From NCBI RefSeq assembly GCF_016908565.1, contig NZ_JAFBED010000014.1:1-64000 (forward strand): DNA of 64,000 nucleotides. Direction: 5' to 3'. Each line of letters opens with the position of its first letter. Within the stretch, counting starts at the first letter, position 1. Position numbers and translations under genes: made by a program. Under the pieces are notes generated by a model. The model was not told where the DNA came from and did no database searches. It was given only the letters and a program-made list of their open reading frames with translations. Below, piece after piece: positions 1-11,639 of the stretch. This DNA is from Sutcliffiella tianshenii. GTDB taxonomy: Bacteria; Bacillota; Bacilli; Bacillales; Bacillaceae_I.

Positions 1-180
1 TAATGGCTTTTTTGAACGATTCCTCCAATGAAAAAGCCAATAGCGGCGTGCTAATGGCTTTTATAAACGATTCCTCCAATGAAAAGGCCAATAGCAGCAT
101 ACTAAGCTAAGGTCTTTCTATCACATTCTCCCTAATAGAAAGGCCACTAGCCTCATGCTAATGGCTTTTCAAACAAGTTA
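1..180. repeat. Array of 51-bp hairpin-forming repeat units
   Basis: Units begin at about 1, 52, 108 and 159 (the last is cut short). Each of the first three holds an inverted repeat: ggctttttt pairs with aaaaagcc in unit 1, ggctttt with aaaaggcc in unit 2, and ggtctttcta with tagaaaggcc in unit 3, around a loop of roughly 15-20 bases containing cctccaatg or a variant. The array lies directly downstream of the leftward MFS gene and may end its transcription, although no long T-run follows the stems. It may continue left of the window. Confidence 0.7.
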
Positions 181-189
181 CCTTTTCCA

Positions 190-1557
190 TTAAATACCTT
201 TGCTTTTCCTATAGTGCCAAAATACAGCAAGGGTAGCCGATAATAGGACGGTCAGTCCAATGAAGATGTTGCGGTATGCTGCATCCACCGATATACCGGA
301 TTGCCATACTAGAAGCAGCCCGGTTAATGCGACCCCGAATGCCCCTCCGAAAAACTGGACAAGCTGGGCGATACCCATTCCTGCACCAAGTTGCTTTTTG
401 TCGAGGATCCTCGAGATTTCATTGGAAATGCTTGAGGTCAATGCCGAAAATCCGGTGCTCATGAACATATAGGTAAATAAAATGGCGTAAGGAGACAGTC
501 CCCCGAAAAACGCAAAGGACACTGTTGCAACAATCAAAAATCCCTCACCAAACAATATCAGCGGTATATTCCCGAATCGATCGATCAATCTCCCTATGAA
601 TTGAGCCGCAATTGCTGACAGGATTGCACCTGGGAATATTAATAATCCGATGGTGGCCGGCTCTTTTTCAAAAAGGACCGAAAGCATGATCGGCATCAGG
701 AAGAGTGATGAGAAATGGGTGACAAAAGCGCCGAACCCGATAAAGAGAAGCTTTGTAAATTGCCTGTTCTTTAAAAGTGCCGGTTGTATGAAAGGCATTG
801 GAATCCGGTGGATATGCAACCAGAGCCAACCAAGTATCAATATGCTACCAATTAAAATGGGAAGGGAAAAGCTCGATAGATAGAGGAGAAGGCCTGTCAC
901 ACCAAGTCCGATCAAGATGCTGCCGAGTATATCGAATTTTCCTTTCTGTACCTCCTCATATGGCAATAACCGCCTGAATATTGGAAGTAGGAGCAATACA
1001 AAGCCTGTCACCATGAAAAGGTAGTGCCATCCTAAATATTGCGTAATAAGCCCGCCGATAACGGGACCAAGGCCAAAGCCCAAGCTTGCTGCAGAAGAAA
1101 TGAAAGCCATCGCCTTCCCTCTGCGGGAGATGGGGATATATCTACCCGCAAGCACCATTGCAAGGCCAGGTACTGCCCCCGCACCTCCAGCCTGCAAAAG
1201 CCTTGCAGCCAAAAGCATATAAAAATTAGACGAGATAAATCCAATGATAGAGGAAATCGCCAATAAGCTTAATCCGATAGTCAATAGCCGCCTGATAGGG
1301 ATGAAGTCGGATAACCGGCTATAAGTCAAGGTTGCAATCGCAAATACAATTGAATAACCTGACACTATCCAGGAAGCAGTGGAAGAGGAAAGTGACAACT
1401 CCTTAAGTACACTTGGAAGTGCAACATTGAACATTGTTGTATTCATGACCACCAGCCAGACGGTGATGCTCCAGAAGATGATCACTTTGCTTTCTTGAAG
1501 TACAGGCTCTTCTACTGCCTGTGTATGGGCCGAATCCATCGACATTGCGATCACCAA
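190..1557 (-). CDS. MFS multidrug/tetracycline-type efflux transporter (DHA2-like)
   Basis: A 455-residue polytopic membrane protein with about 12-14 hydrophobic helices. The motif GFGLGPVIGGLI near residue 160 matches the antiporter motif C of drug:H+ antiporters, and a degenerate motif A (YSRLSDFIPIRRLL) follows the second helix. Length and layout fit the 14-helix DHA2/Tet(L)-like group, which exports drugs by proton exchange at the cytoplasmic membrane; the substrate cannot be read from the sequence. The frame opens at a TTG (1557), but an ATG four codons in (1545) has a closer GGTGAT ribosome-binding sequence and may be the true start. It follows the patatin gene by 7 bases and is probably cotranscribed with it. 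Downstream lies the hairpin array. Confidence 0.85.
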   Translation of the reverse strand: MVIAMSMDSAHTQAVEEPVLQESKVIIFWSITVWLVVMNTTMFNVALPSVLKELSLSSSTASWIVSGYSIVFAIATLTYSRLSDFIPIRRLLTIGLSLLAISSIIGFISSNFYMLLAARLLQAGGAGAVPGLAMVLAGRYIPISRRGKAMAFISSAASLGFGLGPVIGGLITQYLGWHYLFMVTGFVLLLLPIFRRLLPYEEVQKGKFDILGSILIGLGVTGLLLYLSSFSLPILIGSILILGWLWLHIHRIPMPFIQPALLKNRQFTKLLFIGFGAFVTHFSSLFLMPIMLSVLFEKEPATIGLLIFPGAILSAIAAQFIGRLIDRFGNIPLILFGEGFLIVATVSFAFFGGLSPYAILFTYMFMSTGFSALTSSISNEISRILDKKQLGAGMGIAQLVQFFGGAFGVALTGLLLVWQSGISVDAAYRNIFIGLTVLLSATLAVFWHYRKSKGI

Positions 1558-1564
1558 GTTTCTC

Positions 1565-2410
1565 TTATTTTTCTATAAAAGCGAGAAGCTGCTCATAATT
1601 GTTTTTTGCATCCTGCCATCCAAGCTCATATAGGTCTATCAGCCTCTGCTGATTCTTTTCAATCCGGCTCACCTGAAGCGTCTTGCTTGGTTGGATCAGA
1701 AAAGTGGTACCTTGATCTTTTTCTTTTTCAATATAGTCCAGGGTGTCGTTATAAAGCTGATAACGAGTCTGCAGCTTTTCAGAAATGATCGGATATTGCT
1801 TGTATTTGAAAAGAGAGGAAAAGCGGCTTGCTTTCTTTTTATAGCCAACGGGCTTGGTCATGATGACAACATTCTTTTGGAAACCATCCAGTTGCGCTTT
1901 TCTTATGGGGATGGGATCGATGATTCCTCCATCGAGCAAAAATTTATCCTGATAGGCCACAGTTGGTGCCACAAAAGGGAGTGAGCTGGATGCACGGATC
2001 AATTGCAGCATGTTTTCCCCATGCTCATCCATATGATAATAAATGGGCTCCCCTGTCATGCAATCCGTTGTCACCACGACAAATTGCTCGGTTCTTTGCA
2101 GGAATGTTTCATAATCATACGGCACAAGCTTGTTGGGAATCTCATCAAAAACGAAATCCATATCGAAAAGCTGTTTCTTCTTCCAATAGTTTCGATAGGA
2201 TAAGTAACGCGGATCTTTCACGAAATCGATATTCACTTGTCTGTTCCGGCCTTTTTGCCTTGAAAGGTAAGAGGCTGCCATACAAGCGCCGGCTGATACG
2301 CCTATCACATATGGAAAATAAAGATCCTTTTCCATGAAGTATTCCAGAACGCCTGCAGTATATACGCCTCTCATTCCGCCGCCTTCCAATACAAGTCCAC
2401 TATTCAGCAT
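1565..2410 (-). CDS. Patatin-like phospholipase (YjjU type)
   Basis: A 281-residue protein with the three patatin signatures: an oxyanion-hole glycine loop EGGGMRG at residues 8-14, the nucleophile elbow GVSAG at about 37-41 (GxSxG) and a DGG motif at about residue 160 supplying the catalytic Asp of a Ser-Asp dyad. The family hydrolyses acyl esters of lipids. No signal peptide is visible, so a cytoplasmic or peripheral membrane enzyme is expected. The ATG has a good AGAGGGG ribosome-binding site. It is the first gene of a leftward pair with the MFS transporter and is divergent from ilvA. The natural substrate is unknown. Confidence 0.88.
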   Translation of the reverse strand: MLNSGLVLEGGGMRGVYTAGVLEYFMEKDLYFPYVIGVSAGACMAASYLSRQKGRNRQVNIDFVKDPRYLSYRNYWKKKQLFDMDFVFDEIPNKLVPYDYETFLQRTEQFVVVTTDCMTGEPIYYHMDEHGENMLQLIRASSSLPFVAPTVAYQDKFLLDGGIIDPIPIRKAQLDGFQKNVVIMTKPVGYKKKASRFSSLFKYKQYPIISEKLQTRYQLYNDTLDYIEKEKDQGTTFLIQPSKTLQVSRIEKNQQRLIDLYELGWQDAKNNYEQLLAFIEK

Positions 2411-2527
2411 ATGATACCCCTCTTTTTTTAATAAGTGTTATTGTACCAAAACATGTTCCGACTTGTCAGAATGGATGCTCGAAAATTTTTTTGCCGTTTC
2501 AAAAGGTGGATTTTGAAAATTCGGGTA

Positions 2528-2557
2528 GTGACAGCAACCTTCAAGCTGTTGTACAAT
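2528..2557 (+). promoter_or_regulatory. Sigma-A promoter of ilvA
   Basis: GTGACA (2528-2533) and TACAAT (2552-2557) are separated by 18 bases and each matches the consensus hexamer at five of six positions. The predicted start, near 2564, gives a leader of about 36 bases before the ilvA ATG at 2600. Confidence 0.6.
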
Positions 2558-2599
2558 GATTCACAATATTCCGATAGGCTTGAAAGGAGAGTGCAAGTT

Positions 2600-3859
2600 A
2601 TGAAAGTGCTACATAATGGGGTACGGGTAGAAGGTATTGAACATGCCAGGGAGGTGTTGCGGGATGTTGTGGTACGGACTCCCCTGCAGTTGGATCCCAT
2701 TTTATCCGAGCGTTATCAGTGCAAGGTCTATTTGAAAAGGGAGGATCTTCAGGTTGTGCGTTCTTTTAAAATCAGGGGAGCCTATTATCTTGTTCAGAGC
2801 CTCACGGATGAACAAAGGGCAAGGGGCGTTGTTTGTGCGAGCGCGGGAAATCATGCACAAGGTGTGGCTTATGCATGTAAAAAGCTTGGCATCAAGGGGA
2901 AAATCTATATGCCGACAACCACACCGCGGCAAAAGGTTTCACGGGTTGAGTTTTTTGGCGGTGAGTTTACGGAAGTCGTCCTGACTGGGGACACATATGA
3001 TGACTCCTACCAAAAAGCCTGGGAGGTCTGTGAACGGGAAGGCATGAAATTCGTGCATCCATTTGATGACCCTCTCACCATAACCGGACAAGGAACGGTT
3101 GGTCTGGAAGTGATGGAGCAGCTTGACGAGGAATGTTCCCATGTGTTCATGGGGATCGGGGGTGGCGGCTTGGTATCCGGAGTTGGATCCTATTTTAAAA
3201 GTGTTGCCCCCCAAACAAAAATCATCGGGGTAGAACCGATGGGTGCGCCCGGAATGAAACAATCCATCACCATGAATGAAGTGGTCATCCTAGAGGAAAT
3301 TGACAGCTTTGTGGACGGTGCTGCAGTAAAACAGGTAGGGCAGCTCTCTTTTGAAATGGCAAAAGAAATTGTGGATGATATCATCCTTGTTCCGGAAGGG
3401 AAGGTATGTACCACGATCCTTAACCTATATAACGAAAATGCGATCATAGCAGAACCAGCCGGAGCCCTTTCAATTGCCGCACTTGATTTCTACAAAGAGG
3501 AAATCAGGGGAAAGGCGGTTGTCTGTGTGGTGAGCGGAGGGAACAATGACTTGGATCGGATGCAGGAAATGAAGGAGCGATCCCTTATCTATGAGGGATT
3601 GAAGCACTATTTTATCGTCAATTTCCCTCAAAGGGCGGGTGCGTTGCGTGAATTCATGGAGGACGTCCTTGGAGAGACAGATGATATTACCCGTTTTGAA
3701 TATACAAAAAAGAATAACAGGGACAAAGGTCCTGTTCTCGTTGGGGTGGAGCTCAGGGTGCCACAAGATTATTTCTCCCTGATCGAACGGATGAAAAAGA
3801 AAGGTTTCACTTATCTGGAAATCAATAAGGATAAGCAGCTATTTAATTTATTGATATAA
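2600..3859 (+). CDS. ilvA: Threonine dehydratase, biosynthetic
   Basis: Converts L-threonine to 2-oxobutanoate and ammonia, the first committed step to isoleucine. The 419-residue protein has the PLP lysine in SFKIRG (Lys57), the phosphate-binding glycine loop GGGGL at 187-191, and a C-terminal ACT-like regulatory domain (about 328-419), so it should be the isoleucine-inhibited biosynthetic form and not the short catabolic one. The ATG at 2600 was chosen because AAAGGAGAG lies just upstream and the length then equals that of Bacillus IlvA; the frame stays open 55 codons further upstream, through the predicted promoter. It has its own terminator and so is separate from the ilv-leu operon that follows. 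Confidence 0.96.
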   Translation: MKVLHNGVRVEGIEHAREVLRDVVVRTPLQLDPILSERYQCKVYLKREDLQVVRSFKIRGAYYLVQSLTDEQRARGVVCASAGNHAQGVAYACKKLGIKGKIYMPTTTPRQKVSRVEFFGGEFTEVVLTGDTYDDSYQKAWEVCEREGMKFVHPFDDPLTITGQGTVGLEVMEQLDEECSHVFMGIGGGGLVSGVGSYFKSVAPQTKIIGVEPMGAPGMKQSITMNEVVILEEIDSFVDGAAVKQVGQLSFEMAKEIVDDIILVPEGKVCTTILNLYNENAIIAEPAGALSIAALDFYKEEIRGKAVVCVVSGGNNDLDRMQEMKERSLIYEGLKHYFIVNFPQRAGALREFMEDVLGETDDITRFEYTKKNNRDKGPVLVGVELRVPQDYFSLIERMKKKGFTYLEINKDKQLFNLLI

Positions 3860-3877
3860 TTTGAACGGGGGAATGAA

Positions 3878-3906
3878 AAGGACGGGATATCCCGTTCTTT
3901 TTTCTG
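3878..3906 (+). terminator. Rho-independent terminator of ilvA
   Basis: Palindrome acgggat/atcccgt (3882-3895) followed by tcttttttct, 20 bases after the ilvA stop codon. Confidence 0.85.
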
Positions 3907-3930
3907 TTTATACACAAGAAAAAGAGGGTA

Positions 3931-3947
3931 TGTAAATTTTTTTTACA
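3931..3947. promoter_or_regulatory. Candidate TnrA box
   Basis: TGTAAATTTTTTTTACA is a 17-bp palindrome-like site whose outer parts match TGTNA...TNACA of the TnrA/GlnR consensus, with two mismatches in the centre. It lies about 130 bases upstream of the predicted ilv-leu transcription start. B. subtilis ilv-leu is repressed by TnrA during nitrogen limitation from a remote upstream site, so the position is sensible. A chance A/T-rich match remains possible. Confidence 0.4.
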
Positions 3948-3986
3948 AGGTTTTTGTAACCGTTTTCTTTGTTGATGGGACAAAAA

Positions 3987-4000
3987 TGAAAGCGCTTTAA
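3987..4000. promoter_or_regulatory. Candidate CcpA cre site (activation position)
   Basis: TGAAAGCGCTTTAA matches TGWAARCGYTWNCW with one mismatch and has the perfect core AAAGCGCTTT. It is centred about 80 bases before the predicted start site. CcpA activates the B. subtilis ilv-leu operon from an upstream cre, and this spacing suits an activator. Confidence 0.6.
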
Positions 4001-4018
4001 AATAGTCAGTAAAATTAG

Positions 4019-4033
4019 AATTATCTGAATTTA
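4019..4033. promoter_or_regulatory. Candidate CodY box
   Basis: AATTATCTGAATTTA matches the CodY consensus AATTTTCWGAAAATT at 11 of 15 positions and sits directly upstream of the -35 hexamer. CodY represses ilv-leu in B. subtilis when isoleucine and GTP are plentiful. Four mismatches are tolerated by real sites but also occur by chance. Confidence 0.4.
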
Positions 4034-4037
4034 GGTG

Positions 4038-4066
4038 TTGACCTAGTGTATGGACGGTATTAAAAT
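4038..4066 (+). promoter_or_regulatory. Sigma-A promoter of the ilv-leu operon
   Basis: TTGACC (4038-4043), 17-base spacer, TAAAAT (4061-4066): five of six matches in each hexamer with ideal spacing. The predicted start near 4073 lies immediately before the riboswitch. Confidence 0.8.
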
Positions 4067-4089
4067 AACAACAACTCAAACAAACATTG

Positions 4090-4285
4090 AGTAAGGATAT
4101 AACAATTCCCTTATCAGGAGGGTATCTAGGGTTCCGGTGTTTTCAGGAAAATAAAGTGGTAAAAAAACGAAACAATATCTCGTTTTTACAACTGGATTTC
4201 TTGAGGCATGACTGGTCCAAGCGATACCAGCATCATCTTGTACGATGGTGTACACCGTGAGGAAAAAAGCCTCTACGGATAGGTT
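4090..4285 (+). promoter_or_regulatory. ykkC-family riboswitch, probably ppGpp-sensing (subtype 2a)
   Basis: The leader carries the invariant blocks of ykkC RNAs in order: ctagggttccgg (4127-4138), gactggtccaagcgatacc (4210-4228) and acaccgtgaggaaaaaagcc (4252-4271). The family includes guanidine-I, ppGpp (2a) and PRPP (2b) sensors with nearly the same core. ppGpp riboswitches are the ones known upstream of branched-chain amino acid genes, where ligand turns expression on, so the ilv-leu context points to ppGpp; this subtype call is inference. The expression platform is not resolved. A possible stem ggataggtt/aacctgtct (4278-4318) is followed by a short T-run at 4329-4333, but not directly. 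The end coordinates are approximate. Confidence 0.85.
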
Positions 4286-4388
4286 CTGATTGACGCACAA
4301 CGTTTATTCAACCTGTCTAAGGGGCAACTTTTTAACATTTATTTATCAGAATATTCCAATAATAAAACAAAGAAAGAGGAGATTAGCT

Positions 4389-5333
4389 ATGTGTAGATAC
4401 ATCTATATGAATGGCCAATTAGTAGAAAAAGAGAAGGCAGTTGTATCTGTATATGATCACGGGTTCCTATATGGAGATGGTATCTTTGAAGGAATCCGAA
4501 TGTACGACGGAAATGTTTTCCGCCTTCGTGAACATCTTGAAAGACTTTATGACTCTGCAAGATCCATTCTCTTAAACATCCCCTATACCATGTCTGAGCT
4601 AGAGGATATTATCGTCGAGACCCTGAGGAAGAACAAGCTGTATGACACAGCCTACATTCGATTGGTCGTTTCCAGGGGAGTCGGCGATCTCGGTTTAGAT
4701 CCCACAAAATGCAAAACTCCAAATCTGATTGTCATTGCCGAACAGTTGGCATTATTCCCAAAAGAACTGTATGACGTTGGTATCAGCATGGTTACCGTCC
4801 CAACCAGACGTAACCGACCTGATATCCTGAGTCCAAAAGTGAAATCCCTCAATTATTTAAATAACATCATGGTAAAAGCAGAAGCCAACATGGCAGGCGC
4901 GAATGAAGCCCTGACCTTGAATACGGAAGGCTATGTTGCAGAGGGATCAGGACAGAACATCTTTATCGTGAAAGGGAAAAAGCTTCTGACTCCACCAAGC
5001 TATGTGGGAGCGCTGGAGGGAATCACCCGAAACGCCATCATCGACCTAGCGAGGGACCTTGGCTATGATGTTCGCGAGGAGCCGTTCACAAGACATGACG
5101 TATATGTGGCTGACGAAGTATTCCTGACAGGTACTGCAGCGGAGGTCATTCCTGTAGTGAGCCTGGACGCCCGGATGATTGCAGATGGAAAACCGGGAAA
5201 AGAAACACACAATCTACTAAATCATTTCCGGAAACTAGTAGTGGAAGATGGACTGAAAGTATATCCGGAAAAAAACCAGGTTGGATGGGAAATCAGCGGA
5301 GGCGTTTTGTTAGGTGAAGCGCTGAATCACTAA
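4389..5333 (+). CDS. ilvE: Branched-chain amino acid aminotransferase
   Basis: A 314-residue fold-type IV PLP aminotransferase that transfers the amino group between glutamate and the 2-oxo acids of Leu, Ile and Val. Visible features are DHGFLYGDGIFEGIR (23-37), the PLP lysine in VKSLNYLNN (Lys152), and GTAAEV near residue 258. The start at 4389 has the ribosome-binding site AGAGGAG seven bases upstream; the longer open frame would run back into the riboswitch leader. It is the first gene of the operon, directly downstream of the riboswitch, and is followed by ilvD after 55 bases that contain a short inverted repeat. Confidence 0.95.
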   Translation: MCRYIYMNGQLVEKEKAVVSVYDHGFLYGDGIFEGIRMYDGNVFRLREHLERLYDSARSILLNIPYTMSELEDIIVETLRKNKLYDTAYIRLVVSRGVGDLGLDPTKCKTPNLIVIAEQLALFPKELYDVGISMVTVPTRRNRPDILSPKVKSLNYLNNIMVKAEANMAGANEALTLNTEGYVAEGSGQNIFIVKGKKLLTPPSYVGALEGITRNAIIDLARDLGYDVREEPFTRHDVYVADEVFLTGTAAEVIPVVSLDARMIADGKPGKETHNLLNHFRKLVVEDGLKVYPEKNQVGWEISGGVLLGEALNH

Positions 5334-5336
5334 AGA

Positions 5337-5359
5337 GGGGCCTGACCCCAATCTTACAA
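5337..5359. repeat. Dispersed GGGG-N5-CCCC element, copy 1
   Basis: GGGGCCTGACCCC followed three bases later by CTTACAA, in the ilvE-ilvD gap. A second copy at 60385-60406 has the complementary centre and the same CTTACAA flank. It has no T-run and is unlikely to stop the operon transcript. Confidence 0.6.
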
Positions 5360-5388
5360 AGCAGCAATGAAGGAGGTAATCGACTACC

Positions 5389-7056
5389 ATGAGAAGTAAC
5401 ACTATCAAAAGAGGAATCGACCGTGCCCCGCACCGCAGCTTGCTGCGGGCGGCAGGAGTGAAGGATGAAGATATGGATAAGCCGTTCATCGGCGTTTGCA
5501 ATTCCTATGTGGATATCATCCCGGGACATATGCACTTGAATAAATTTGCAGAAGTGGTGAAAGAGGCGATCCGGGATGCCGGAGGGGTGCCTTTTGAATT
5601 TAATACTATCGGAGTGGATGACGGAATCGCGATGGGGCATATCGGAATGCGTTACTCGCTTCCGAGCAGGGAGTTGATTGCAGATTCTGCAGAAACGGTA
5701 ATCAATGCCCACTGGTTTGATGGGGTATTCTATATTCCCAACTGTGACAAAATCACTCCTGGAATGCTGATGGCGGCAGCGAGAACCAATGTACCGGCCG
5801 TTTTCGTATCCGGAGGTCCGATGGAGGCTGGCCGGACAAAGGATGGTGCCCCATTGTCCCTTGTGTCTGTATTTGAAGGGGTCGGAAGCGTGCTTTCCGG
5901 TAAAATGAGCCGTGAAGAGCTTCTGGAAATCGAATCAAGCGCATGTCCGACCTGTGGCTCCTGCTCAGGGATGTTTACGGCAAATTCGATGAATACCTTG
6001 ATGGAAATGCTGGGAGTGGCACTCCCTGGGAACGGTACCATGGTCGCCACTTCAGAAGGCAGACACGAGCTGATCAGGGATGCTGCCAAGCACCTGATGA
6101 GACAAATCGAAGAAGATGTGAGGCCGCGCGACATTATTACAAAAGAAGCAATCGATGATGCTTTTGCTTTGGATATGGCAATGGGGGGCTCAACGAATAC
6201 TGTCCTACATACACTTGCCATTGCCCATGAGGCTGGGATTGATTATAGGCTCGAAGACATCAATAAAATCGCAGAGCGAGTGCCTTACCTTTGCAAAGTC
6301 AGTCCCGCTTCAGACTATAGCATGGAAGACGTCCATGAAGCAGGCGGGGTCAGTGCCATCATCAAGGAGCTTTGCCAGATTGAAGGAGCCATCCATCCAG
6401 GGCGCTTGACGATTTCAGGACAAAGCATCCAGGAAGTAGTCGACCATGCCCAGATAGTCAATGACAGGGTGATCAGAAGGAAAGACAATCCATACAGTCC
6501 GGTTGGCGGGCTTAGCATACTATTTGGGAATTTGGCCCCAAATGGAGGGGTAATCAAGGTTGGAGCAGTGGATCCTTCCATCAAGACCTTTACCGGGGAA
6601 GCGATCATCTATGAATCCCAGGAAGAGGCACAAAAGGGAATCGATAGTGGCCAGGTCAGGGAAGGGCATGTCGTAGTCATCCGTTATGAGGGGCCAAAAG
6701 GCGGGCCGGGAATGCCCGAGATGCTGGCACCGACATCATCCATTGCCGGCAGAGGACTATCAACAAAGGTAGCATTGATCACGGATGGAAGGTTTTCAGG
6801 AGCTACAAGGGGGATATCTATTGGTCACATTTCTCCCGAAGCTGCAGAAGGAGGACCCATTGCATTTGTAGAGAATGGGGATACCATTCAGATAGATTTA
6901 GAGAAACGCACCATTTACCTGCTTGTGGAAAAAGAAGAGCTGGCAGCCCGAAAAAGCAATTGGCAGCCTCCTGAGCCGAAAGTGAAAAGCGGATATTTGG
7001 CAAGATATGCAGCACTCGTCACTTCTGCCAATACAGGCGGTGTATTGAAAGTATAA
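5389..7056 (+). CDS. ilvD: Dihydroxy-acid dehydratase
   Basis: Iron-sulfur lyase that dehydrates 2,3-dihydroxy-isovalerate and 2,3-dihydroxy-3-methylvalerate to the 2-oxo acids made into Val and Ile. The 555-residue length is typical. Cluster-ligand motifs are [11 protein letters not shown] (from Cys37), PNCDKITPG (about 119-127) and [15 protein letters not shown] (about 186-200). A near-perfect AAGGAGGTAATC ribosome-binding site precedes the ATG. It lies between ilvE and ilvB within the operon. Confidence 0.97.
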   Translation: MRSNTIKRGIDRAPHRSLLRAAGVKDEDMDKPFIGVCNSYVDIIPGHMHLNKFAEVVKEAIRDAGGVPFEFNTIGVDDGIAMGHIGMRYSLPSRELIADSAETVINAHWFDGVFYIPNCDKITPGMLMAAARTNVPAVFVSGGPMEAGRTKDGAPLSLVSVFEGVGSVLSGKMSREELLEIESSACPTCGSCSGMFTANSMNTLMEMLGVALPGNGTMVATSEGRHELIRDAAKHLMRQIEEDVRPRDIITKEAIDDAFALDMAMGGSTNTVLHTLAIAHEAGIDYRLEDINKIAERVPYLCKVSPASDYSMEDVHEAGGVSAIIKELCQIEGAIHPGRLTISGQSIQEVVDHAQIVNDRVIRRKDNPYSPVGGLSILFGNLAPNGGVIKVGAVDPSIKTFTGEAIIYESQEEAQKGIDSGQVREGHVVVIRYEGPKGGPGMPEMLAPTSSIAGRGLSTKVALITDGRFSGATRGISIGHISPEAAEGGPIAFVENGDTIQIDLEKRTIYLLVEKEELAARKSNWQPPEPKVKSGYLARYAALVTSANTGGVLKV

Positions 7057-7077
7057 AAATAAGGAGGTGGAGAACAA

Positions 7078-8789
7078 ATGAGTACAGCAGAAACTACTGG
7101 CACAAAGGTTGCGCAAAAGATACTGACAGGATCCCGCATGATAGTGGAGGCCTTGAAGGAAGAGAAGGTGGAGGTGATCTTCGGCTATCCTGGGGGTGCA
7201 GTGCTTAATATTTATGACGCATTATATGATGGAGGCATTCCTCATCTTTTGACAAGGCATGAGCAGGGAGCGATACATGCAGCAGAAGGATATGCCCGCA
7301 TTACAGGCAAGCCCGGGGTTGTGATCGCAACCTCTGGCCCAGGCGCCACGAATATCGTAACTGGCCTTGCGGATGCAATGATAGATTCGTTGCCGCTTGT
7401 AGTCATTACGGGTCAGGTCAATTCCCAGGTTCTTGGATCGGATGCTTTCCAGGAGGCACCGATTCTTGGGATTTCCATGCCGATCACCAAACATAATTTC
7501 CAGGTCCAGGATGTAAAGGAATTGCCTCGAATCTTTAAGGAAGCTTTCCATATTGCATCAACTGGCAGGCCTGGACCGGTGCTGATCGACGTCCCAAAAG
7601 ACATAACTGCTACCTCGGGAATCTATGATTATTCCAAACAGGTCCATCTGCCTGGATACAAATTACAGACAGATCCAGATCCCGACGCGATCAAAAAGGT
7701 GGCGCAGGCCATCCAAAAAGCCAACAAGCCTGTCATTCTTGCCGGCGCAGGAGTTCTCCACAGTAAAGCAAGCAATCTGCTAAAAGAACTGGTTGCCAAA
7801 ACGACCATTCCTGTGGCCAATACCTTGCTCGGACTGGGAAGTTTCCCGCACAATCATCCGCTTTTCCTCGGAATGGCAGGGATGCATGGAACCTATACGG
7901 CTAATATGGCTCTATATGAAGCCGATCTGATCATCAATATCGGGGCAAGATTTGACGACAGGCTGACAGGCAACCTGCAGGAGTTTGCCAAGTTTGCAAA
8001 AGTGGTCCATTTTGATATCGATCCATCGGAAATCGGAAAAAATGTCCCGACAGATTATCCGGTAGTAGGGGATGCCTCAAAATCTCTTAAACTCTTATTG
8101 AATGAAGCATTGGAAACTGGTGATAAAGGGGAATGGTTGGAACGCTTGCTTCAATCAAAGGAAGAATTTCCACTATGGTATGTGGAAGATGGAGCGACAT
8201 TCAAACCTCAGCGATTATTGGAACTGGTACATGAGTTATCCAAAGGGGAAGCAATCATCACAACTGATGTAGGACAGCATCAAATGTGGACTGCACAGTT
8301 CCATGGTTTCACACAGCCCGACAAATGGGTGACTTCCGGCGGGTTGGGGACGATGGGATTTGGCTTGCCAGCGGCAATTGGTGCCCAAGTAGCCGATAAG
8401 GATGCAGCAGTCATAGCAGTCCTTGGGGATGCAGGATTCCAGATGACTCTTCAGGAGCTGGCAGTTTTGAAGGAATATAAGCTCCCGGTTAAAGTGGTGC
8501 TTGTCAATAATCAATCGATGGGAATGGTACGCCAGTGGCAGCAACTTTTCTATCAGGAAAGATATTCAGAATCCCTTTTGCCAAATCAGCCGGATTATGT
8601 AAAACTATCGGATGCTTTTGGAATCAAAGCGGCCGTAGTAGAGAACGAAGAGGAGTTCCGGGCGGCTTTTACAGAAGCACTTGCAACGGACGAACCTTAT
8701 CTCTTGGACTGCCGGGTGACACAGGCGGAAAACGTCTATCCGATGATTGCCCCTGGAAAAGGAATTCAACAAATGGAAGGTGTGAAGCC

Positions 8790-8793
<4 letters not shown>
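7078..8793 (+). CDS. ilvB: Acetolactate synthase, catalytic subunit
   Basis: Thiamine-diphosphate enzyme that condenses two pyruvates to acetolactate, or pyruvate with 2-oxobutanoate, for Val/Leu and Ile. The 571-residue protein has the three TPP-enzyme domains: the N-terminal domain with the conserved Glu in [15 protein letters not shown] (near residue 60), a central FAD/nucleotide domain, and the C-terminal TPP/Mg motif beginning GDAGF near residue 448. The anabolic, FAD-containing form is indicated by the downstream regulatory subunit. AAGGAGGTGG precedes the ATG, and the stop overlaps the ilvN start (ATGA). Confidence 0.97.

Positions 8794-11635
<2,842 letters not shown>

Positions 11636-11639
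<4 letters not shown>

Noticed and set aside
190-1557. Naming the MFS gene tetracycline resistance
   Set aside because: Motif C and the helix count fit the DHA2 group, but no Tet-specific feature can be claimed from the sequence alone.
1963-2337. 124-codon rightward frame inside the patatin gene
   Set aside because: It is antisense to a clear patatin gene with intact motifs and has no ribosome-binding site.
2500-2525. CodY box upstream of ilvA
   Set aside because: Only a GAAAATT half-site is present; the other half has five or more mismatches.
2435-2599. Longer N terminus for ilvA
   Set aside because: The extra 55 residues have no family match and overlap the predicted promoter; the start at 2600 has AAAGGAGAG and normal IlvA length.
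4290-4388. Longer N terminus for ilvE
   Set aside because: The open frame extends 33 codons upstream, but it would begin in the riboswitch leader, has no ribosome-binding site and is not family-like. The start at 4389 has AGAGGAG.
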